64,000 nt of DNA from the NCBI RefSeq assembly GCF_036898095.1, contig NC_090750.1, positions 87,432,497-87,496,496 of the forward strand, written 5' to 3'. Source of the DNA: Palaemon carinicauda (lineage: Eukaryota > Arthropoda > Malacostraca > Decapoda > Palaemonidae). Shown piece after piece: positions 17,046 to 28,529 of the stretch. The position numbers were made by a program, and so were the translations under genes. Under the pieces are notes generated by a model. That model was not told the origin of the DNA and did not search any database. It saw only the letters and a list, made by a program, of their open reading frames with translations. Every line of letters starts with the position of its first letter. The stretch's first letter is position 1.

Positions 17046-19974
17046 TTAGACCAGCTGTTGTGCAGCCACCACAGAGCCGATAGAAAACGTATCGAGGCTC
17101 CTGTGGGTCACGTCCTGCAGGTAGTGGGCTGTGAAGGTCGTCTGACGCTTCCAGACCCCAGCTTGAAGCACCTGCGTCACAGAGAAGTTTCTCTTGAAGG
17201 CCAGGGACGTAGCAACACCCCTGACATCGTGTGCCCTAGGGCGACGTGACGGAGGAGGGTCTGGATTCAAGGCGTGGTGGATAACCCTTCGAATCCAAGC
17301 TGAGATGGTGTTCCTGGTGACCCTCCTCTTCGTCCTGCCTGTGCTCACAAACAATGCTCGCACTTGAGGACGGACGGACTGCAGCCGTTCTCTTCATGTA
17401 GTACCTCAGACACCTCACTGGACATAGTAGCAGCTGGTCTGGGTCGCTTGTTACAGAGCGGAGACTCGCGATCCTGAAAGAGTCGAACCGAGGATCCGGC
17501 ACTCCAGGATTCTGAGTCTTGGCCACAAACTCAGGGACGAACCTGAACGTTACCTCCCCCCATCCCCTTGAATGGGCGATGTCGTACGAGAGACCATGAA
17601 GTTCACTAACTCGCTTGGCCGAAGCCAAAGCGAGCAGGAAAGCCGTCTTCCAAGGCAGGTGGCGATCGGAGGCCTGGCGTAATGGTTCGAAGGGAGGTCT
17701 CTTAAGAGCCCTGAGGACCCGAACCACGTTCCAAGGAGGAGGTCTCACTTCCGACTGGGGGCAGGTAAGCTCATAGCTACGTACGAGTAGAGAGAGTTCT
17801 AGCGAGGAAGAAATGTCCACGCCTTTCAGCCTGAAAGCCAAGCTTAAGGCTGAGCGATAGCCTTTCACTGCCGAGACAGAAAGGCGCATTTCCTCCCGCA
17901 GATATACGAGGAAGTCCGCTATTGCTGGAATAGTGGCATCGAGTGGAGAGATACCCCTCCCACGACACCAACCACAAAAGACTCTCCACTTCGCCTGGTA
18001 GACTCCCTCAGAGGACTTTCGCAGGTGCCTAGACATTCTCTCCGCAACCTGTTGCGAAAAGCCTCTCTCCGTGAGGAGACGCTGGACAGTCTCCAGGCGT
18101 GAAGCCGAAGCGAGGCTACGGCCTTGTGGGGGACGTTGGAGTGGGGTTGTCTGAGAAGCTCGTGTCGTGGAGGAAGTTCCCTCGGGAGCTCCGTCAGGAG
18201 CTGCAGAAGGTCCGGGAACCATTCCGCGTGATGCCATAGCGGAGCTACCAGAGTCATCGAACAGTTGACCGATAGTCTGGTCCTGTTGAGCACCCTTCTC
18301 ATCAGACAGAACGGTGGGAAGGCGTACACGTCGATGTTGTCCCACCGTTGCTGGAAAGCATCTTGCCAGAGAGCCTTGGGGTCCGTGACTGGGGAGCAGT
18401 ATAGAGGCAGCTTGAAATTCAACGCTGTCGCGAACAGGTCCATGGTCGGGGAACCCCACAAAGTCAGGACTTTGTTGGCTATCTGAGGATCCAAAGACCA
18501 CTCGGTACTCACTATCTACAAGGCCCTGCTCAGACTGTCGGCGAGCACATTCCTCTTGCCAGGAATGAAGCGAGCTGATAGTGTTATCGAGTGGACTTCG
18601 GTCCACCTCAGAATCTCTACTGCAAGATAGGATAGCTGCTGCGAAAAAGTGCCTCCCTGCTTGTTGATATAAGCCACTACCGTGGTGTTGTCGCTCATCA
18701 CCACCACGGAATGACCCGCCAGGGTCCGTTGGAACTGTTGAAGAGCCAGAAAGACGGCCTTCAACTCTAGCAGGTTGATGTGCAGGCACTTTTCTGATTC
18801 TGACCAAAGGCCTGAGATCCTCTGGTTCAGAACGTGCGCCCCCCACCCTTCTTTTGACGAGTCCGAAAACAGTGTCAATTCCGGGGGGAGGACGAGAAGA
18901 CTCACTCCCTTTCGCAGGTTCTCGTCGACCAGCCACCACCGCAGGTCCGTCCGTTCCAAAGATCCTATCGGGACCTGAACGTCCGGGGAATCGGATCCTT
19001 GATTCCACCGGGACTTGAGCCGCCACTGTAGGGATCTCATCCTGAGGCAGCCGTTGGGAACCAGACGAGCCAGGGAGGACAGGTGACCTAAGAGACGCAA
19101 CCACAATTGGGCGGGAAGCTCTTCTCGCCTGAGGAAGGGTTCCGCCACCCTCCTCAGCCTTGCTATCCTGTCGTCTGATGGAAAGGCTTTGTGGAGATTG
19201 CTGTCTATCAGCATGCCTAGATAAACCAGTCGTTGGGACGGCTGCAGAGAGGACTTCTCGAGGTTTACCACGATCCCCAGATCCTGGCAAAGACCTAGAA
19301 GCCTGTCTCAGTGCCGAAAAAGGGTCGACTCCGAGTCTGCTAGGATCAGCCAGTCGTCCAGATAACGAAGGAGACGTATGCCGTTCCTGTGCGCCCAAGA
19401 TGAAATCAGGGTGAACACTCTGGTGAACACCTGAGGAGCTGTGGAGAGACCGAAACACAGCACCTTGAACTGGTAGATCTTGTCGTCTAGGCAGAATCTC
19501 AAGTACTTCCTGGAAGACGGATGGATTGGGATCTGGAAGTACGCGTCCTTTAGATCCAGTGTGCACAAGAAGTCTAGAGGTCTCACCGCAAGTCTGACCG
19601 TGTCCGCTGTCTCCATGCTGAACCGAGTTTGTTTGACAAACCCATTCAGAGCCGAGAGGTCGATGACAGGTCTCCAGCCTCCAGACACCTTCTTTACAAG
19701 AAAGAGTCGACTGAAGAAGCCTGGGGAGCCGTCGACGACCTCCTGGAGAGCACCCTTCTTGAGCATGGTCTCGACTTCCGACCGAAGGGCCAGCCCCTTT
19801 GCCGATCCTGTGGCATAGGAGCTCAACGACACTGGATTCGCTGTCAGGGGAGGTTGAGATGTTATGAATGGGACGCGATAGCCTTGGCCGATCACTGAAA
19901 CCGTCCAAGCGTCGGCCCCGTGTTGCTGCCACCTGTGCACGCAACGTTGAAGGCATCCCCCCACAGGTGGACAC
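17046..19974 (-). CDS. Tyrosine recombinase of DIRS copy B (frame broken by a 4-bp duplication)
   Basis: A 912-codon frame (17236-19974) whose last ~300 codons encode the recombinase: EGVYQAKWRVFCGWC, SAVKGYRSALSLAF, then the catalytic Arg in ASAKRVSELHGL and DPDQLLLCPVRCLRYYM. The C-terminus continues in another frame (17363-17046), with RAHDVRGVATSLAFKRN (HxxR box), GVWKRQTTF and the Tyr in TAHYLQDV. The switch lies at 17368-17378, where the tetranucleotide ACGG/CCGT is doubled. Removing one copy would restore phase, so this is a simple inactivating duplication. As in copy A, the upstream ~600 codons overlap the RT frame in another phase and remain open. Confidence 0.87.
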
Positions 19975-19991
19975 GCGGGGGGGACTGCCAC
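17919..19991 (-). pseudogene. RT-RNase H-methyltransferase-like polyprotein of DIRS copy B (two stops)
   Basis: One frame throughout, with TGA at 19308-19310 and TAG at 18516-18518. The RT shows GFFSRLFLVKK, GGWRPVIDLSALN, LDLKDAYFQIPIHP, VLCFGLSTAP and RYLDDWLILADS. The RNase H shows LFSDSSKEGWGAHV, HINLLELKAV and VMSDNTTVVAYINKQGG. The last part shows RFIPGKRNVLADSLSR, then after the TAG the methyltransferase-like PTMDLFAT and VYAFPPF. Comparison with copy A suggests Gln (CAG) at the TAG position. The TGA fits a CGA to TGA change. Both stops are C-to-T transitions. Confidence 0.87.
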
Positions 19992-21720
19992 TCCTAGGGT
20001 TTGCGGCCGCGGCCGCTCCCTCTAGAAGTCTTGCCTCCCCTGGAGGACTTACCGCCCCTCTTGACCTTGGCTGGAAAGGGCTGGGGCTTAGACACCACTT
20101 TCTTAGCTGCCGGTGCCTGCTTCAGTGCCTTACGAGGCTGCTGCTGCTGTTGCTGCGAAGCTGGAGGCTTATAGGGGCGAGCTGTAAGGGCCCTATGGAG
20201 GAGGGAGTCCGTGCTAGATTTACTCCACCTCTCAGCCGTTCGCTCCATATCCTGTGGCTCCAACAGATTCTCCCCAAGGAGGGAAGCATGTCTGAGCCTA
20301 CAGACATCCACGGTGGGGACCTTCAGGTGGAACCTCTCGGTCACCGCATCGCGCCGCTTCAACACCGAGTTGGCCCACAGGGTGGTGACCTGGTGCGCCA
20401 GGAACTCGATGGAGCGGGTGCCCGAGAGTAAGAAGGTCTCCAGGGCCTTCCTATTGGTCTCCTTAGACAAGTCCTCGGAGCGCAATAGGATGCCCAGAGT
20501 TCCTAGCCATATATCCAGCCACGAAGTGGCCTGCATGGCGCACTTCGCGACCTTCTCATGGCTCAGGATCTCCGACGCCGAGAACGACGCCTGCCGGGCG
20601 GAGAGCTTCTCGAGGGGAACTCCCTTAGCCAGCTCCTCTACGGAGTGATGGAGAGGAAGACCGAGACTAAGACTCACCCAAGATCTCAAAATACCTCCTC
20701 TGCTGGAGACGAGGAGGTGGGATGAGTTTGTTCCCGGCAGAGGAACGACTGGAGGATGCAAGAATCGCGAGTTGGGCATTGGCCCTGGCTCTGGCTCTCT
20801 TCAATCCCCGAGACCAGGGCAGAGCCGCACTGGTCTTAGGGGGCTTCTGAACATCGAACACTTGGTCCAGGACCGTGTACTTGCCTTCTCGGGGGCCGGT
20901 CACGGGATCCATGAACCCATTGAGTTGCCTCATCAGGCTCAAGACCTGCCAGAAGGCATGTTCAGATTCCTGCTGGTCTCCTCCTTGCGGGCTGGCAGCT
21001 AAGTCTCCCGTCCCCGGAAACTCTTCCTGGGGCGAAGCGTGGACGTTCTCCCGGGGAGCAGCGGGTTCCTGGCGAATCCTTTAAGATGATTTCGGGATGG
21101 TCTTGGAGTCCTTGGGTTCCCTCCTGGGAGGAATACAGGATCCCAACAAAGAGGTTCGGAGAGCCCCTTCCGCGCGAGACGATTCTCCTCCATGAAGAGA
21201 AGGCTCCCCCCTTGGTGCCGAGGGGGAGACTATCACCTCACTGGACTCACCCGAGGACGGAAAAGCCTCATCCACGGGGGGCGAAGGAGAAAACGCCTGT
21301 GAAGGGGATGGGGCCTTCCCGACAGACCTCTTAGGAACCAACTTCTCCCTGGGGGAAGTCACCACGAAGTCCACTCCTCTCTTTCTCTTCAGCAGAGGTG
21401 AGGCAGTCGTTGGCTTGTTCCCCTGATCGGTGAGTGCTGGCTTCATAACCCTCACTAACGCCCGCATCAGAGGACCAAACCAAGTCTGTCGCTCCACGGA
21501 CACAGAGTCCGAAATCCCCGCTGGAGGGAAGGGGATCGGGCGATCCTTCGGAGTGGACACCACTGGACCTGCCTGAAAAGGAAAAGGGGAAGAAAGATGC
21601 ACTGACCACTCTGAAGTGTCTTCCTTGTCCTGCACAAGGGTCCTGCGCTTTGATGGAGGCGATCCTGAGCGCGGTCTGGTGACACGCGTTCCTGCTGCTG
21701 TCACGGGCTGCGAAATTCGG

Positions 21721-22080
21721 AGCGAACGGTCGCGCGGGCGCGCGGGCGAGCGGTCGCGCGGGCGAGCGGTCGCGCGGGCGAGCGGTCGCGCGGGCGAGCG
21801 GTCGCGCGGGCGAGCGGTCGCGCGGGCGCATAGGCGAGCGGTCGCATAGGCGAGCGGTCGCGCGGGCGCATAGGCGAGCGGTCGCGCGGGCGAGCGGTCG
21901 CGCGGGCGAGCGGTCGCGCGGGCGAGCGGTCGCGCGGGCGAGCGGTCGCGCGGTCGCGCGGGCGAGCGGTCGCGCGGTCGCGCGGGCGAGCGGTCGCGCG
22001 GGCGAGCGGTCGCGCGGGCGAGCGGTCGCGCGGGCGAGCGGTCGCGCGGGCGAGCGGTCGCGCGGGCGCGCAGGCGAGTG
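21721..22080 (+). repeat. 16-bp GC-rich minisatellite inside DIRS gag
   Basis: About 19 tandem units of gcgagcggtcgcgcgg, some with an extra 8 bases (gcgcatag or cggtcgcg). Because 16 is not a multiple of 3, three units (48 nt) form one coding period of 16 residues, read on the minus strand as RPRDRSPARPLARATA. The same peptide appears in each frame, only phase-shifted. The block is extreme in CpG content compared with the AT-rich surroundings. Confidence 0.9.
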
Positions 22081-22799
22081 GGCGCGAGGGCGTACAGGCG
22101 AACGAGCGCGTGGGGGAGCTGGCGAACGAGCGCGTGGGGGAGCTGGCGAACGAGCGCGTGGGGGAGCTGGTGAACGAATGCGTTGGCGCGTCGGCGAGGG
22201 AACGCGTTGTCGCGCGGGCGAGCGAGAACGCTCCGAAGATCGCTGGCGACGTTGGTCAGGAGACCTGTAGCGCGTGGGAGCGATTGCGAGCAGGCGATCG
22301 GTGGTCCGCTGGTGAACGCTGGCGCGCATGCGAGTGATGGCGCGTTGGCGCATGGTGACGCGTTGGCGAGCGATAGCGCGTAGATCGCGCGAGGGCGAGC
22401 TAAAAGAGGGCGACCCATGTCCATCCAGATCTTCTGGGCGACGGCACGTTGGAAAACGCTTGCGCGCAGGCGATAGGTCACGCGGGCGGTCTGGAGATCG
22501 CCGATGTTCAGGTGATCGCTGACGCGTAGGAGAACGCTGACGAGCAGGCGATTGTTGAATCGTCTGTGATCGCTGGCGAGCTGGTGATCGCTGGCGAGCA
22601 AGAGGGCGACACGTGAAATCCTGTGAGGGAACAGTCGGCGCGGGGCGCAAAGGCGAACAGGAACAGGAAGCGCGTGGGCGCGTGGGCGAACGTGTGTTTT
22701 AGAAACACGCGCTGGAGAACGCGAGCGATGTTGTGCAGGAACAAGCTGAGGATCGCGAGGGCGCTCAGGAGACTGATGGCGCGCAGAGCGCACAACAGG

Positions 22800-23160
22800 A
22801 ACTGCAGGATATTCGGAGACCACAGGGGAGCGCTGGCGAGCAGAGGGGCGATGATCCTCAGAAGAGCACTGACGTACAGGAGAGCGCTGACGGTCAGAAG
22901 AGCGCTGACGAGCAGGAGAGCGCCTGTGCGCTAACACTGCAGAAGGGCGAGCAGGGGAACGCTGGCGTGCTGGGCGCTCCTCAGGAACAACAGGTTGAAG
23001 GATGTCCTCAGGAGAGCGCTGGCGAGAAGAGGTGCGATCATCAGGAGAGCGCTGGCGAGAAGAGGTGCGATCATCAGGAGAGCGCTGGCGAACAGGAGAT
23101 CGCTGACGAACAGGAGAGCGCTGACGAGCAGGAGAGCGCCTGTGCGCTAACACTGCACGC
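22800..23160 (+). repeat. Imperfect tandem repeats in DIRS copy B gag (RQRSP-coding)
   Basis: Repeats of the type caggagagcgctgacgagca and gcgagaagaggtgcgatcat, about 30 bp and 27 bp long. On the minus strand they encode SPDDRTSSRQR and RQRSPVRQRSP units of an RS-like basic domain. The segment gagcgcctgtgcgctaacac occurs twice, near 22917 and 23134. Confidence 0.7.
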
Positions 23161-24343
23161 GTAAGGGAAGAATCCCTTTGCCCCGAAGGGACCGTTGCCC
23201 GTCGGGTGACGAGGTCAGGTTGCTGAACATCTGCCCCAGAAGTTGAAGGTCTGGAAGGCGTAGGAGACCGATCCCCAGAGAGGTCTAAGGAAGCTGGAGC
23301 TGCAGGCTGTTTACGGCGAGGAGAGTCCCCTTCGGAGGAAGGAGGAGAAGATCCAAAAAGGCGCCTCTTAGCACCCTTATAAGGAGACGGGAGGCCCTTG
23401 TGACGCAGCGGACGGTGAGCCTTACGGCGAAGGCGGCCACGAGGAAGATCGTCAGGACCATCAGTCCTCCGAAGGGGAGTCTCAGTCAAAGCACTCCCCT
23501 TAGAGGGAAGCTGGACAGCAGAAGAGCCCGTAGGACTTCCTTCCCCCTTCGAAGGATGTAAGGAAGGGGGAGGAGAGCCGTCAGCACCAACATCCACAAC
23601 TGCACCTGCAGAGGATTGACCCGCCCCATCGGAAGCCTCTGCCACCACGACGTCGACGATAGACAGAGGATCTACCTCTGCTATCACCGGCGACTGCTTA
23701 ACGGCGGCCCCCAACTGGACAAGGTCAATCAGGGCAACCCTGGAGGGCAGGCCCTTAAGCCCCAGGGAAGACCAAATCTGAAAAAGTTCATCGTTAGACA
23801 AAGATTCATCAATAACCTCCCCCGGGGGAGGAGGAGGAACCGCCCCGCTATGGGAGGCGACGCCCTCTCCCCCAACCCAAGGTCGGGAAACAGAACTAGG
23901 GCCTGCGCTCCCACTCGGCCGACTCTCCTTAGGAGCCGAACGAGGGGGAGCTTCGGAGGAGGTTTGGGCGGCGAAAGAAGAGTCCCGAGAACCTTCCTCC
24001 TTCAAGGCAACCACGGAAGGAGAACGGTCTCTCTTGGACTTCTTCTTACGCCGGCGGCCAAACCTCTCCCACTGGGAGGCAGACCACTCCCTGCACTCAC
24101 TACACTTATTTTCCTGATCACACCATTGGCCTCGACACAGCGGGCAAAGGGTGTGAGGATCAGTGTCCACGGCCGACATAAAAGTACCACAAGGGCGGCC
24201 GGCAATTCCAGGGCACGTACGCATAGTAAAAATAAAGGGGGTCAACTTCTAACACACACACAAACTGAAAGAAAAAGCAGAAAAAGATTAAAGGCTGTCA
24301 ACGAGGACGATGGACAGACACGTCTGTTCATCGCCGGAGCCAA

Positions 24344-24529
24344 AAGTGAAGTGAAGCAAATCACCGGTGTGTGGGGGTGGGAGGGGTAGCAAGCTATCCC
24401 TTCCCCTACCCCTGCTAACTAGCGCGGGGGTAATTAACCCTCGTTAAAAACTATTGGCTCGTCATTTCAGCTACGCTAAAAGGTAAACCCAATGTAAATA
24501 GCGTGGTTTTTATTTCAGTTACGGAACAA
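24344..24529 (+). repeat. Right inverted terminal repeat of DIRS copy B
   Basis: Inverted relative to 16215-16423. The outer end reads tatttcagttacggaacaa, and the following attacaaatttaaaag belongs to the target sequence (compare 25770-25785). Confidence 0.88.
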
Positions 24530-25714
24530 TTACAAATTTAAAAGTAACTTTTTAGTAAGAGGTAAGATTCCAGCAAAGGCTGGAAACAGCCTTCATAATT
24601 AAAAACGCTCAAGGTTCTGGCACCCGCCACCCAGTATCCAATGGTGGCACGAGTCTGGCAGCACTCAGAGCCTTCATTCTAATTCTGCCTGGAACTTTCA
24701 GGAACTTCCATCCCTCCCAAGAGAGAGAAGGAAAAGAGGGAAGGCGGCCAGTCGTTCTCACTCTTAAACGTAAAAATTATGATGTAAACCCTTTTTTATA
24801 TAAAATGCTTCTTTGTTCTGAAAGGAGCGAGGCTTGCTACATCAATTCCTGGGCAGGCACCACAGGTCCTATGGGTGCAATCCCAAAGATAGTGTGCTGT
24901 GAGGGTGTCTGCCTCTTCTAGATGCCTGCCTTCAACGCTTTGGCAACCGAATGGTTCTTTCTGAAGATTAAAGTAGCACCAATCCCTCTTGACTTCATGA
25001 GCTCTAGGAGGGGCTGAGGATGATGAATTGTGACCTTATTCCCTTTAAGCTCTATTGATGACTTTGCGAAGCCAGGAGGAGATGGTATTTCTGGAGATTT
25101 TCTTCTTGGTTCTCCCTGTACTATCAATGAGATTCTATTGAAATGCTTTCGAAGAGTCCCACTGCCCTTAAAGGACACAGAAGCAAACTTACAGTCACTG
25201 ATCGATGGATTTGGTGTTTTTTGCCACAATTTTGGGAACAAATGAGAACAAGATAAGTCTCCACTGCCAGGAATATGACCCCAAATACGATGGACCATGC
25301 AGCTCCCCTACTCTTTTGGTCAAAGCTAAGCTAACAGAAACTATCTCAAGAGTGAGATCCCTGTCTGAAGCTTTCATCAAGGGATCGTAAGGAGTCTTCT
25401 AGGGTGAATGAAGGACTTTGGTCACATTCAAACTCTATGGATTTAATTTCCTGAGGGGGACAAGACTTTAAAACTCCAAACAACTGCTGGATAACCTCCA
25501 ACCACGAAGAGACAGCCAATCGACTGCACTAAGGTATTTCTTCACATACATCTGGCATAGGAGGTTGTACCAAGTTGAGAGCTATCTTGCAATTTTTTAC
25601 AGACTTACAGTAGACTTTGCGAAGCCAGGAGAAGATGGTATTTCTGGAGATTCTCTTCTTTGTTTTCCCTGTACTATCATGAGATTCTATCAAAATTCTA
25701 TCAAAGTGCTATCA
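24530..25714 (-). mobile_element. Decayed DIRS1-like copy (I): terminus and recombinase remnants
   Basis: Minus-strand remnants of a tyrosine recombinase. At 24918-25298 are HPQPLLELMKSRGIGATLIFRKNHSV and ALKAGI, matching the HxxR region of copy B. At 25195-25380 are SDRDLTLEIVSVSLALTKRV and VGELHG, matching the catalytic Arg region. The segment 25050-25150 (gactttgcgaagccaggagg) is repeated imperfectly at 25614-25700. The left part (24533-24600, ttagtaagaggtaagattcc) is terminal sequence into which copy B was inserted. Confidence 0.7.
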
Positions 25715-26030
25715 AACATTGTTGACATTGAGTTTTATCACAATACATTTAATGTTAATATATATTAAAATTACAAATTTAAAAGTAATTTGCATTTTTC
25801 CGTAGCTATATAAACCTAAGTCTTTTAGTAGGAGGTAAAATTCCAGCTAACGTAAAAATGCTACACCAATTCCATGGCAGTGTTCATTGATTGGAGTTCT
25901 AAACAGTCTTGTCTCCCTCAGGGAATTAAATCCATAGGGTTTCAATGTGACCAGAGTCCTTCATTCACCCTGAAAGCCCCCAACAGAAAGATCAATAGAA
26001 TACCTAGGTTTGATCTAAGCTTTTAGAAGA
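25715..26030 (-). mobile_element. DIRS-like left end, paralogue of the copy B target site
   Basis: Positions 25715-25770 match the left flank of copy B (16165-16217). Positions 25770-25860 (attacaaatttaaaagtaat ... aggaggtaaaattccagct) match its right flank from 24530. The two sides are contiguous here, so this shows the site without an insertion. The sequence resembles a DIRS left terminus. Confidence 0.6.
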
Positions 26031-27383
26031 AGAGCACAGAGAAACATTTGCAATTGAATGTAGGAATCGATTTGCAGTCTTAGAAATGTTAAGAGACGAA
26101 GAACAGACAATTATGAAGAATGGTGTGATATTAAGAACATACATCAGTCAGTTGGTAGTGAAGTCTTGGGACACGCAGTTACAAGGAGAAAGCCATGGAT
26201 ATCAAATGATACTTGGGATACTATAAAAAGGAGACAAAGACAGTAATTGATTGTTGAAAGTTTTCGAGGAAGTAATGAAAATTAAAATGTAGAGCATGCT
26301 AAGTATTCCTGTATTGACAGTGAGGTCAAAATAAAAGCCAGGAATGACTGGAGAGAATATTTAGACAGTAAAGCAGATGAGGCTAACAAAGCTATGAATT
26401 CAGGAAGTGGCTATGGTGTAAGAATTGCTCATTGAATTATTAATGAACTCTCTCAGGGGGCAAAGAAGAAGCATAAACCCATCACAAAGAGAGAGGGTTC
26501 TGTTATAGCAACAGAAGATGAAGAAAGACAACATTGGATGGAACACTTAAGTAAGGTTATGAATAGGAGATATGAAGGGAATGATTTGATTGATAAACCT
26601 GAAACTGATGATGACCTTGATGTGCCCATGAATGAATTCAGTGTGTTTGAAGTTGAAGCTATCCTCAAAACACTAAATAGATGGAAAGCCCCGGGATACA
26701 ATGGAATAACAGCCGGGATGATACTGGCCGAAAATGAAGTGACTCCCAGACTACTTAATAGATTATTTTGTAGAATGTGGCATGAAGAGGCAAAACCTGA
26801 TGAATGGGAGTTAGGAGTGTTGGTGAAAATAGCAAAAAAAGGAGAACTGTCCGATTGCAGAGGCATAACACTTATATCAGTTGTTATGAAAATATATAGT
26901 ATGCTAATTCTAAAGAGACTGGAGAGAAAGACTGATGAAAAGCTGAGAGATGAACATGCAGGATTTAGAAAAGGTAAAAGTTGCACTGACCAAATCTTCA
27001 TTTTGAGACATGCTGAGCTATGTGTAGAATATAGAAATCCCCTTTTGATGGCATTTGTGGACTATGAAAAAGCCTTTGATAGTGTGCACCGACCAATTTT
27101 GTGGCGAGACCTACGTTATTATGGAATCCTTCTTAAATATGTAAATTTGATTAAGTCTGTTCATGAGCATAACAAGTGCAAAGTTAATGTTAATGGAGTC
27201 TTATTGAATGAATTTCCAGTGAACAGCGGAGTACTCCAAGGGAATGTGTTGTCACCTATGTTGTTTATCCTCCTCATGGATTTTGTAATGCGTAGAACTG
27301 TTGGAGATGGTGGAGAAGGACTGGACTGGATTAGTGATAGGAATTTAGCAGACGACGGACGGCCACAAAAAACAAAATTCTGA
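26031..27383 (+). mobile_element. Non-LTR retrotransposon relic with RT domain (truncated)
   Basis: The frame 26538-27383 (281 codons) encodes much of a non-LTR reverse transcriptase: VEAILKTLNRWKAPGYNGIT, EWELGVLVKIAKKGE, CRGITLISVVMKI, the KLRDEHAGFRKGKSCTDQIF box, the catalytic Asp motif LMAFVDYEKAFDSVHR, and NSGVLQGNVLSPMLF. The frame ends at NLADDG, just inside the second catalytic (xADD) motif, where the element is truncated. Upstream 26031-26537 reads as broken coding sequence of the linker. It is antisense to UBASH3 and distinct from the LINE at 4.6 kb. The clade was not fixed. Confidence 0.8.
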
Positions 27384-28420
27384 CTGCCGTCTTCTTTTTT
27401 CATCCTAGGTGATTGATGTCTGAGGCAACTTGTGACAACAAAACGGTTAACTGAATAAAATATCATGAATCAATAATTTTCTTGCAAAACTCTTAAATAA
27501 AAACATGATGCAATTACTTTTTTAGTTCAGCAAAAGATGGATGAAACCCTTAAGTATATCAATTTCCTTTTACTTCCCATAGAGAGCGAACTCTCACAAA
27601 AACAATATAAATATACTGTCAACCTTGAGAAAACATGCTTCCAAGAAATAATAAAAACATGGGTTAACTTCTTTTGGTGCATTAGCAGATCTGCAAACAA
27701 GACAGATAATAAAGTTCAAAAAGAAATGGAGAAATTTTAACTAGAAACTACTATCAAGTAAAGAATTTGCTGTAAAACTTAATTATCTGATTATATTCAT
27801 GCAAATTACCAAGTAGCTCATCATACCAAAGCAAGTGCAGAGTATTAATCTACATAAAAGTACAAAAAAAAAACTAGTTAAGTGATGTGTTATAAAATTA
27901 TACTAATTTCTAGGTTACAGCTTGCTGGGATGTCATAATGCTTAATTCCTCTAAATGAAGCCAAAAAAAAAAAACCTGCACAACGGCTACCAACAAGTCT
28001 ATGACAGCACATAAGACAACCCCAATAAACTACAACCTTTAGAATACTTTCCTTCATTCACCCAGCTTCTGCTACCCAAAAGCATTTCACAAAGTGGTGG
28101 TAAAGTACAGTACCAATTGGCCAGTTTTTAATGGTGTGAAGAGTACATCGGGTGAATTAACTTACCAATAGCACGCTTTACATTTCAAACAATGGTGAAA
28201 AAAAAACTACATGCCTTAGTTGCTGGGAGGTACTTGTAGGGTGATATACCAGAAGGGGGATTGTTACATAGTGGCGAAAACTTATGAAGAATTACGCACA
28301 AGTGGTTGAAGCTCCAGGGGTATCTATGTGTAATGTTTAAAGTACTCTGATTCTAAAACAAGTATCTTAATAAAATATATTCTGAAATTCCTATAAATGC
28401 TGGGATAGAACATATGCAGG
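27384..28420. other. Intronic DNA
   Basis: AT-rich sequence with homopolymer A runs. No coding or repeat family was recognised. Confidence 0.35.
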
Positions 28421-28443
28421 AAAGAGAGAGAGAGAGAGAGAGA

Positions 28444-28525
<82 letters not shown>
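28421..28525. repeat. (AG)n microsatellite
   Basis: About 100 bases of nearly pure AG dinucleotide with one T interruption. Confidence 0.95.

Positions 28526-28529
<4 letters not shown>

Larger units (their letters stand above)
19994..24245 (-). pseudogene. Gag of DIRS copy B (interrupted)
   Basis: The first frame runs from 24245 to 21081 (1054 codons). Near its start is RTCPGIAGRPC then DPHTLCPLCRGQWC and CSECREW, the same Cys pattern as in copies 0 and A, followed by the basic stretch GRRRKKKSKR. A long Arg/Ser/Pro region (RQRSPVRQRSP and similar) follows. Near 22600 the repeat similarity moves to another frame (21331-22650), and it returns after the 16-bp minisatellite at 21721-22080. Later gag continues in two more frames: 20942-20667 (VTGPREGKYTVLDQVFD) and 20779-19994 (SASEILSHEKVAKCAMQA, ending in a QQQQQQ and RGGKSSRGGKTSRGSGRGRK tail). 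Several indels are needed to explain this. Confidence 0.75.
16215..24529 (-). mobile_element. DIRS1-like retrotransposon, copy B, full length
   Basis: An 8.3-kb minus-strand element of a different subfamily from copy A and much richer in GC. Order from the 5' end: right ITR (24344-24529), gag (24245 to about 19994), RT-RNase H-methyltransferase-like frame (19991-17919), YR frame (19974-17046 with one shift), ICR (16469-16570), left ITR (16215-16423). The ends were set from the ICR. It is inserted in an older DIRS-like end: a related uninterrupted sequence is present at 25715-25860. No target-site duplication is seen. Lesions are two stops in RT, a 4-bp duplication in YR and shifts in gag. It lies in intron 3 of UBASH3, in sense. 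Confidence 0.92.

Noticed and set aside
21331..22650. 439-codon Arg/Pro-rich frame as a separate gene
   Set aside because: It is the second frame of the gag repeat region. Part of it is probably the ancestral gag frame, but it is not an independent gene.
23616..24389. 257-codon plus-strand frame
   Set aside because: It is the complement of the copy B gag N-terminus, whose Cys-rich motif is conserved in other copies.
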